A stretch of 26,481 nucleotides of DNA from Candidatus Woesearchaeota archaeon (GTDB taxonomy: Archaea > Nanobdellota > Nanobdellia > Woesearchaeales > GW2011-AR9). The position numbers and the translations under genes are program-made. The stretch spans positions 1 to 26,481 of the forward strand of contig JAGVYX010000011.1 in assembly GCA_018303045.1 (NCBI GenBank), written 5' to 3'. The notes under the pieces are model-generated. The model worked only from the letters and a program-made list of their open reading frames with translations. It was not told the DNA's origin and made no database searches. Shown piece after piece: positions 14,977 through 21,200 of this stretch (positions are counted from its first letter, which is position 1; each line of letters opens with the position of its first letter).

Positions 14977-15708
14977 ATGGCTACACAAACGGTAGAAGCA
15001 TTGATTCAAGGCGGAAAGGCTAGTGCGGCTCCTCCCTTAGGCCCGGCTTTAGGCCCGACTGGAATAAATATCGGCCAAGTGGTAGCTGAAATTAACAAAA
15101 AAACAGCCGATCTGGCCGGAATGCAGGTGCCTGTCAAAGTTATTATTGATACTCAAAACAAAACTTTTACGATTGAAATCGGCACTCCTCCTACTGCAGC
15201 CCTGATTAAACAAGAAGCCGGAATTCAAAAGGGCGCCAGCAATCCTGTGCAGGAGAAAGTTGCTGATTTAGTTATAGAGCAAATTATTAAAATTGCCAAA
15301 ACTAAGGAAGATTCTTTATTAGGCAAGGGCCTTAAAGCTAAAGTAAGGGAAGTTATCGGCACCTGCCAGTCTATGGGGATTCTGGTAGAAGGCCAGCCTG
15401 CCCAGGATACATTAAAAGATATTGCTGCCGGAAAATATGACGAAAAAATAGCTTCTGGAAAAACTGAATTATCGGCTGAAGAGAAGAAACGCCTGGAAGA
15501 AGAAAGGAAACGATTACAAGCTGAAATGGAGAAGAGGCGCGCCGAGTTTGAAGCCAAAGGCAAACAGATGATTAAAGAAATGGAAGGAAAAGAAAATAAA
15601 TTTATCAGGAAGGCTCTGGCTGAAGCGGGTATTCCAATGAAGGTTATTGACGAGTTAGCTCCTTCAGAGAAAGAAGCGGCAGCAACGGCAGCAGCTGAAA
15701 AGAAGTAA
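14977..15708 (+). CDS. rpl11: Ribosomal protein L11 (uL11) with C-terminal extension
   Basis: uL11 binds 23S rRNA at the GTPase-associated centre and the base of the P stalk. The core (1 to about 160) shows the N-terminal GGKASAAPPLGPALGPTGINIGQ signature, IGTPPTAALI, and a C-terminal rRNA-binding domain ending KVREVIGTCQSMGILVEG. This alone is a normal archaeal L11. About 83 residues follow: a long charged helix of Glu/Lys/Arg heptad character (about 163-200, beginning ELSAEEKKRLEEE), a short segment with a new fold-like stretch (NKFIRKALAEAGIPMKV), and an Ala/Lys-rich tail. The extension is in frame with codon use like the core. L1, L10 and L12 are not adjacent. Confidence 0.95.
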   Translation: MATQTVEALIQGGKASAAPPLGPALGPTGINIGQVVAEINKKTADLAGMQVPVKVIIDTQNKTFTIEIGTPPTAALIKQEAGIQKGASNPVQEKVADLVIEQIIKIAKTKEDSLLGKGLKAKVREVIGTCQSMGILVEGQPAQDTLKDIAAGKYDEKIASGKTELSAEEKKRLEEERKRLQAEMEKRRAEFEAKGKQMIKEMEGKENKFIRKALAEAGIPMKVIDELAPSEKEAAATAAAEKK

Positions 15709-15744
15709 TGAACTCAACATAAGAAGCTTAAAATTTTAGTTTTT

Positions 15745-15750
15745 AGGAGA
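15745..15750 (+). promoter_or_regulatory. Shine-Dalgarno of the TraB-like gene
   Basis: AGGAGA ends three bases before the ATG at 15754. Most genes in this window have no Shine-Dalgarno, so this site fixes the start and marks the gene as initiated differently. Confidence 0.6.
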
Positions 15751-15753
15751 GAT

Positions 15754-16548
15754 ATGAACAATAGAAATTTATATTTGGTAGGAACAGTACACTATGATTT
15801 AGATGGCCGAGAAAGACTGGATACTCTTTTAGATAGACTTTCTCCGTCTGTTGTTGCTCTTGAATTTCATAAAGATAGAGAAGATTTAGGTGCATTGCGA
15901 AAATCTCCAGAAGAAGAACAGAGAGAGATTAATGCAATGATTGATGAATCTGGTTTGAATTTAAATCAAAAACAAAGAGCAACACTAATTGAATCTGGGC
16001 ATAGAATCAAGGATGTAATGGGTTATGAATTTAAATCTTCAGTAGATTATACACGAAGAAATCTTGCTTCAAGATTAGAATACATTGATATTTCTATTTT
16101 TGCGAATGGCAAAGAAGAATTTATTAAGGACTATGTTGAAGCAATGAAAGGTGCATTTAAGCAAATTGCTGGAGAACCCGAATTAGTAAAGCCATTGCTT
16201 GAAAGATTAGACGGTGGAATTGATGTTTATTTGAAACATGTTAGAGGAGATGTTCAACAAATATATCAAAATGTAGAAGCAATGGCAGAATTATTTGAGA
16301 TGATTAGAGACCCCGAAACTTTTGAAATGATGAAAGGAGTTATGCCTCCACAAGCAGTTCAAGCATTAGAGCAAATTTATAATCCTCGCAGAGATGGAGC
16401 AATGGCAGGAAGAGTTAGAGAATTATATGACGGAAATAGTGGATTAGTTGCGGTTGTTGGCTTAGGGCATTTAACAGGATTAAAAACAAAACTTAAAGAT
16501 TTAAGGCCAAAAGCTATAACCTTAGCAGAGTCAGATAATTATTTTTAA
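15754..16548 (+). CDS. TraB/PrgY-like protein
   Basis: The protein has 264 residues. The N-terminus LYLVGTVHYD, followed by LSPSVVALEFHKDRE, and the C-terminal LVAVVGLGHLTGL match the TraB/PrgY/TIKI superfamily, in which the conserved Gly-His motifs and Glu are thought to form a protease-like active site. The middle is helical and charged. Unlike many homologues it has no C-terminal membrane helices, so it is likely soluble. The gene has a real Shine-Dalgarno, and its codons look different from neighbours (many AGA, GCA, TTA; few GCC, CCG, CTG), which hints at acquisition. Its end is six bases from the convergent zinc-ribbon gene. Confidence 0.75.
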   Translation: MNNRNLYLVGTVHYDLDGRERLDTLLDRLSPSVVALEFHKDREDLGALRKSPEEEQREINAMIDESGLNLNQKQRATLIESGHRIKDVMGYEFKSSVDYTRRNLASRLEYIDISIFANGKEEFIKDYVEAMKGAFKQIAGEPELVKPLLERLDGGIDVYLKHVRGDVQQIYQNVEAMAELFEMIRDPETFEMMKGVMPPQAVQALEQIYNPRRDGAMAGRVRELYDGNSGLVAVVGLGHLTGLKTKLKDLRPKAITLAESDNYF

Positions 16549-16554
16549 AGGCAT

Positions 16555-16986
16555 TTAAAGTTTCACCCTCTGCAGCCGATCGCTTTTGCCGCAATAAGGG
16601 CAGGCTAAGCCCGAAACCACCCCTGGCCGAGATTCGCTTAACGTGAATTTATAATCGCAGCGGTTGCAGGACATCTGCGGGCGGTTTAAAATTTTGGGGT
16701 TCTCTTCTTTACCAGCGTTAGAAACTGGCGGCTGGTTCTGGCTGAGAATGCCCCGCGGCTGGTAAACATTGCGGACGATTTTCCGCTCTCCAGGCAAAGT
16801 GAAATTTCCGTCCTTCTTTTTTAAGATATCACAGCAGGCTTCACAAAGAATTAAATTGCGCTGTTCATTCTGCGCAAATAACCGCACATTAGCTAATGGA
16901 ACCTGCACTTTACAGCGTTCGCAAGTTCTGGTTTTCCTAATATCCGTTTTAGCCGGCTCTTCCCGTTTAATTAACGTTATTCCCAT
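16555..16986 (-). CDS. Double zinc-ribbon protein, unknown
   Basis: The protein has 143 residues. Two zinc-binding modules are visible: CERC with CEAC (residues about 22-52) and CNRC with CPYC (about 106-134). They are joined by a Pro/Gln/Asn-rich linker (about 75-100). Such proteins usually bind nucleic acid or other proteins, but no specific function can be given. The start at 16986 is well supported by AGGTGAT on the minus strand, a strong match to the anti-Shine-Dalgarno, five bases upstream (about 16990-16996). It is convergent with the TraB-like gene. Confidence 0.78.
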   Translation of the reverse strand: MGITLIKREEPAKTDIRKTRTCERCKVQVPLANVRLFAQNEQRNLILCEACCDILKKKDGNFTLPGERKIVRNVYQPRGILSQNQPPVSNAGKEENPKILNRPQMSCNRCDYKFTLSESRPGVVSGLACPYCGKSDRLQRVKL

Positions 16987-17119
16987 TGATTATCACCTTC
17001 ATTGGAATTCGACTCTAAAGACTTAAGGAGGAATCATGTACTAAACAATTTAGAATTTACTAAACCATTTAGATCATAATTAATCTTTCTTTATAGTCTA
17101 GTTCACCTCAATTTAAGCT

Positions 17120-17143
17120 TAGATGAGTATTTAGATGAGTATT
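17120..17143. repeat. 12-bp tandem repeat in AT-rich intergenic DNA
   Basis: TAGATGAGTATT occurs twice in direct succession (17120-17131, 17132-17143). No gene is near. The stretch 17027-17540 is otherwise AT-rich DNA with remnants of the TAGAGAA element and a short CCAACAAGTTGG hairpin near 17354. Confidence 0.7.
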
Positions 17144-17177
17144 AAAATATAAATATTTCTTTAGTGCAGAATTGATT

Positions 17178-17222
17178 AAAGAGAACTTTGCCGATAAAAA
17201 ATGAATTATCCAAAATTCTCTA
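17178..17222. mobile_element. Short relic of the TAGAGAA-type element
   Basis: AAAGAGAACTTTG at the left and CAAAATTCTCT at the right are near reverse complements enclosing about 20 bases with GATAAAAAATGAATTAT. The piece closely resembles the right-hand 45 bases of the complete element at 17389-17514, so it is probably a deletion derivative. Confidence 0.5.
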
Positions 17223-17388
17223 AACCTTATTCCAGTTGATTATTTTTCTGATTAAGCTGTAAATTATAATAATTATTAGGTAAAGCAATATCAATAGAAA
17301 TAATGCCCTTAATAAAATAACCATTAATAGTACAGGAGGACAGCGGACACCCCACCAACAAGTTGGAGTAAAAAAAACATCAACATAA

Positions 17389-17514
17389 TATAGAGAACTT
17401 TGAAAAATAGGGATTTTGCTGATTTTTTAGATATTTATAACAAAATCCCCGCCATTTCATAGTCTCTTAGAGAATGTTTTGATAAAAAAAACTAATTATT
17501 CAAAGTTCTCTATA
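17389..17514. mobile_element. 126-bp MITE-like element with TA flanks
   Basis: TAGAGAACTTTGAA at the left and TTCAAAGTTCTCTA at the right are perfect inverted repeats, each flanked by TA (17389-17390 and 17513-17514). That is the target preference of IS630/Tc1-mariner-type transposases. The internal left part matches the element at 4909-5064. No transposase is encoded here, so movement would need a helper elsewhere in the genome. Confidence 0.78.
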
Positions 17515-17583
17515 ATAAAACTTCCAAAATAATTATCGCCATCAATTGGACCCAGCTAAACCTGAACATTTTATCCAGCATAT

Positions 17584-17805
17584 TTATCTCCGACCTAATC
17601 GATCTAATTCTTCAATTTCCGCCCGCTTAATCTGCAGGATAGCTTCAGACAACTTTTCCACCGCTTCGCCAATTTTCTTGGATTTCTGCGCCTGCTTAAG
17701 CAATAGAACAATTACAATCAGCGATTCAATTAATAAAATCAGGATGATTATGGCAAAAGTAAACACCACTTCCACCAGTGGCACATCTATTCCGAAAACT
17801 AACAT
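17584..17805 (-). CDS. Small single-helix membrane protein with coiled-coil tail
   Basis: The protein has 73 residues. A long hydrophobic segment (about 9-38, VVFTFAIIILILLIESLIVIVLLL) is followed by a charged helix with Glu/Lys and Ile/Leu heptads (about 40-73) ending in DRLGRR. It is probably a membrane-anchored coiled-coil protein facing the cytoplasm. The reading is supported by a TATA box (17827-17834) 25 bases before the ATG and by the coherent membrane and coiled-coil pattern. The opposite-strand frame lacks both. Its function is unknown; it is downstream of the giant surface-protein gene on the same strand, with about 440 bases between. Confidence 0.7.
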   Translation of the reverse strand: MLVFGIDVPLVEVVFTFAIIILILLIESLIVIVLLLKQAQKSKKIGEAVEKLSEAILQIKRAEIEELDRLGRR

Positions 17806-17826
17806 AAGTTACTAATGCCTGCAAAA

Positions 17827-17834
17827 CTTATAAA
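17827..17834 (-). promoter_or_regulatory. TATA box of the 73-residue membrane protein
   Basis: TTTATAAG on the minus strand is centred 25-26 bases before the ATG at 17805, giving a leaderless message. Confidence 0.6.
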
Positions 17835-17871
17835 GATTTCTGTAACCTCAGTACCTACGCAAGTAAGGCCA

Positions 17872-18035
17872 TTGATGCAAAATGATGAGGCAGCCTCTTT
17901 AGTGAGCCCTATCGCTTCACAATCCAACCGACATCAAGGGGTTTGTCCCTTACGGGGATGAATGTCGGTTATCACAGATTACGGCGCCACTGGCGAACTC
18001 GAAGCTGCCTCCTCTGAAAGAGAATTTTGCATCAA
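17872..18035. other. 164-bp nested hairpin element (candidate structured RNA or MITE)
   Basis: Three nested inverted repeats are visible: TTGATGCAAAAT (17872-17883) with 18024-18035, GAGGCAGC (17887-17894) with 18004-18011, and CCGACAT (17928-17934) with 17962-17968. The innermost encloses a small GTCCC-TTAC-GGGGA hairpin. The first two pairings stack as one stem with small bulges. There is no coding frame of note. No clear target duplication is seen at the ends, so an RNA is as likely as a transposon derivative. Confidence 0.5.
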
Positions 18036-18126
18036 CTTATTTTCCGGTTGCGGAAGTATTGGACATCTAGTGCCATGACAACTTAATTAGGCGACAATTC
18101 TATCATCTGCAATAGTATCTGAAAAT

Positions 18127-18233
18127 TAAATAATGCTGCGAGTCCTAGACAAAGACCATTACACCTATGCCCGCATCAGATTCTTCACGTCTGCGCTGTA
18201 TAGTTAAGAGCGGACTCTTGGCAGCATTATTTA
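18127..18233. other. 107-bp palindromic element after the giant surface-protein gene
   Basis: TAAATAATGCTGC (18127-18139) is perfectly complementary to 18221-18233, and GAGTCC/GGACTC pair just inside. A small CAGA/TCTG hairpin lies in the middle. It begins 15 bases beyond the stop of the minus-strand giant gene, so it would form a large structure at the 3' end of that message and may serve as terminator or stabiliser. A mobile-element origin is also possible. Confidence 0.5.
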
Positions 18234-18247
18234 TCAAAGAAGATTAT

Positions 18248-21200
18248 TTAATCCAGCGTAACTTCAAATTCATCTTCCACAATAACTTTATCTTTCAGGT
18301 AAACTTTGGTTTTAATGACATAATCGCCATGATACTGCTCCGGCTCATATTCCATCTGCTGGGCAAATAATACTGTATTTCTGTTAACCACATACGGCCC
18401 ATACAATTCACTGTACAATACCGCCGGATCATACAGCCAGCTGAACCATTTCTTAAGCCCGCGGACAGATTCTTTTTTATTCAGGGTTAATTCCAACAAA
18501 TACTGCTCGTTGCCGTTAGCATTACTATTAGCATTACCATTAGCATTACCATTAGCATTACCATTAGCTGCAAAATTATCATCGGCAATGATCAGATAAA
18601 AATCAAAAAAGTTTCCTGGCAGGCTGGCATCAATAGCCGTTCCGGTGATTAAGCTGTTTTGCACGAGAAGTTCTTGTTCTGCGAAAGTCTGGCCGGCTTC
18701 GGTGAAGACAACTTTTACCCTGCGCGGCTGGACTGATAATGATTTGATTTTTAATTCCTTCTCCATCTTTTCTCCCGGAGCTAAAATAATTTCATCGGCA
18801 TCCAGCAGCTGCGATTTAAGCAAATTGGCGCAGATGAAAGAATCGCCAAAAATCATCCCGCTCATCGTTCTGACCTTTAATCCCTGCCGGCGTTTATCCA
18901 GCAATTTATCGGTTGATTCCGTAAATAGTTCTGAATATTTTTGTTTGTAAATCGGCTGGACTTTTTCCCGCTGCAATAACCTTAAAACTTCCACGTTTCC
19001 ATCAACATCATTGCCGCACAAGCCTTCTTCTTCCTTTAATATGCTCTTGATTTGCTCTTCATTTTCCAGCGGAACGTCTATAACTTCTTCCAGTTTTGGC
19101 TTGAGGCGAACCGTTCTGGAAGTAGGGTTGCTCAAAGAAACGGTAGCCGTGGCCACCGGGCCGGGCGCTAATGATTCCACCACATCAAGAGGCTTTTCTT
19201 CCGGCAGCGTTTCAGCCGGCGGAGCTTCCACAGTCGGTTTTGGTGGAGGAGGAGGTGGCGGCGCAGGACTTTCGCCAACACCGCTTGGAGGAGATGGAGA
19301 TGGAACACTGGTGTCAATGGTAAATGAAATGTTTTCGGTGGCATTAAGATTGCCTAAAGTGTCATTAGCATGAATGGTTAAAGCATGCGTCCCATCCACA
19401 AAATAACTGACATTAAGGCTTAAGCTCCAGTTGTTGCCGTTTCTGTTGCCGCTTAAATTAAAATCATTGCCCGTAGCATTGTCAAAAGCAAAAATAACAC
19501 TGTACACGGTTAAGTTAGCATCGAGAACTGTCGTGTTAAAAACAGTATTGCCAGAGGTAAATCTCGTTCCGGCAGCGGGAGTGTCAATGCTAACCATTGG
19601 CGGCGTGAAATCAATCGTAAACTGGACAGTTTTAGTGGCATCTAAATTTCCAGTGGTGTCGTTGGCATGAGCGGTAACCGTATGGAATCCTTCCGCCAGA
19701 TTTTTTTCCTGCCGTGTCCAGGTCCCGCTGCTGTTGGTAATCGTTCTGTTAAAATCCGCTCCGGTAGCATTGTCAAAAGCAAATACTACAGTATAAATAT
19801 CTAAATCAAAAACTGTAGCGGTAATCGTTTGGCTGGTAAGAGTGCTGTTGGAGCCATTGGTTGGGGAAGTGAAGGTAACTATCGGAGGATTTTCATCGGT
19901 GGAAGTAAAGCGTTTAATCCACCATTTGGTGTTTAAACTGTCATCAGTAGCATAACCAACTACTGTAACATTGTTAGCGGAGTCGGTTACTACGTCCAAA
20001 GCAATATCAGCCGAAGAAGCAAAATCAAATGTTTTGTTCCAATGTGTAATATTTTCACTGCCGGTTCGATTATATCGTTTTATCAGCCAGTCATTGCTGG
20101 TAGTCTGGCCTGAAACGGCGATATTGCTAGCATCGCCGACAACATAAATGTTATCAAATGAATCAATGGATAGGCTTCGCGGAGTTTCAGTTTGAGCCGC
20201 GGCTCCAGAAAAGGTTTTATTCCACTGCGAGGTATCTTCGGAACCGTTAAATCCGTAAAACTTTTTCACCCACCAATCAGTTTCACTGGTAGCTGAGCCA
20301 ATCACATAGACATCGTTATTAGAATCTACGGCTACATCGTAAGCTATATCCGTCCCACCCATATCAAAAGTTAAATTCCAGCCAGTAACGCCACCTGCAG
20401 TAACATTTTCATAACCGGAACGGTTAAACCGTTTAATCCACCAATCGGCACTGTTTGTATTATCAACAGAGCCAACAACATAAATTAAATCATTGGAATC
20501 GATAACTACAGCCTGAGCCCGATCATTTCCTCCCTGGCCTTTGATGACATAAGCCCCTTCGGCAGTTTTGTTCCATTGCGATGTATCTTCTGAGCCATTC
20601 AATCCATAAAATTTCTTGATCCACCAATCAGCCACGCCATCCCCATCATGAATATTCTCTCCTTCCCCAACCACATAAACATTATTTTGTGAATCAATAT
20701 CCATCCCATGCGGCTGATCTATCCCGCCACCGCCGCTGCCAAACGTTAAATTCCAGCCGGCAACCCCGCCTTCGGTAACATTTTCAGTTCCCGAAGAGTT
20801 AAACCGTTTAATCCACCAATTATTGCCCGAGGTAATTATACCTGCAACATAAATATTGTTGTTAGAATCTACTGCTATCCCTTGTATTGGCGCAGTTCCT
20901 GCCGACATTCCAGAAGAATAAGTTTTATTCCATAAGGTAACTTCTTCAGAACTATTCTTATAATATTTTTTAAGCCACCAGTCGTTGTTAAGATCGCCAC
21001 CAACATAAATGCTGTCTAATGAATCCCTCGCCACAGTCTGAGCCTGGTCATTATTGCTTACAGCAATAGTTTTATTCCATTTGGTGTAATCTTCAAATCC
21101 GGCATTGTCTGGATCAAGATCTACTCTGAACTCTACAAATTGGGTGCTGTTTAAATTGCCATTGGTATCGTTGGCTGAAACCGTCAGGCGGTGAAGGCCA

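Noticed and set aside
15225..15563. 112-codon minus-strand frame
   Set aside because: Antisense to the L11 gene; the translation is Ser/Phe-rich shadow sequence.
17546..17815. 89-codon plus-strand frame opposite the 73-residue membrane protein
   Set aside because: Ser/Ile-rich with no promoter; the minus-strand frame has a TATA box and a clear membrane helix plus coiled coil.
18127..18233. Possible tRNA or split tRNA on the minus strand (GGGCATAGGTGTAATGGT looks like a D-arm)
   Set aside because: No T-arm (GGTTCGAATCC type), no anticodon stem of proper size and no matching acceptor stem; the long perfect terminal arms fit a palindromic element better.
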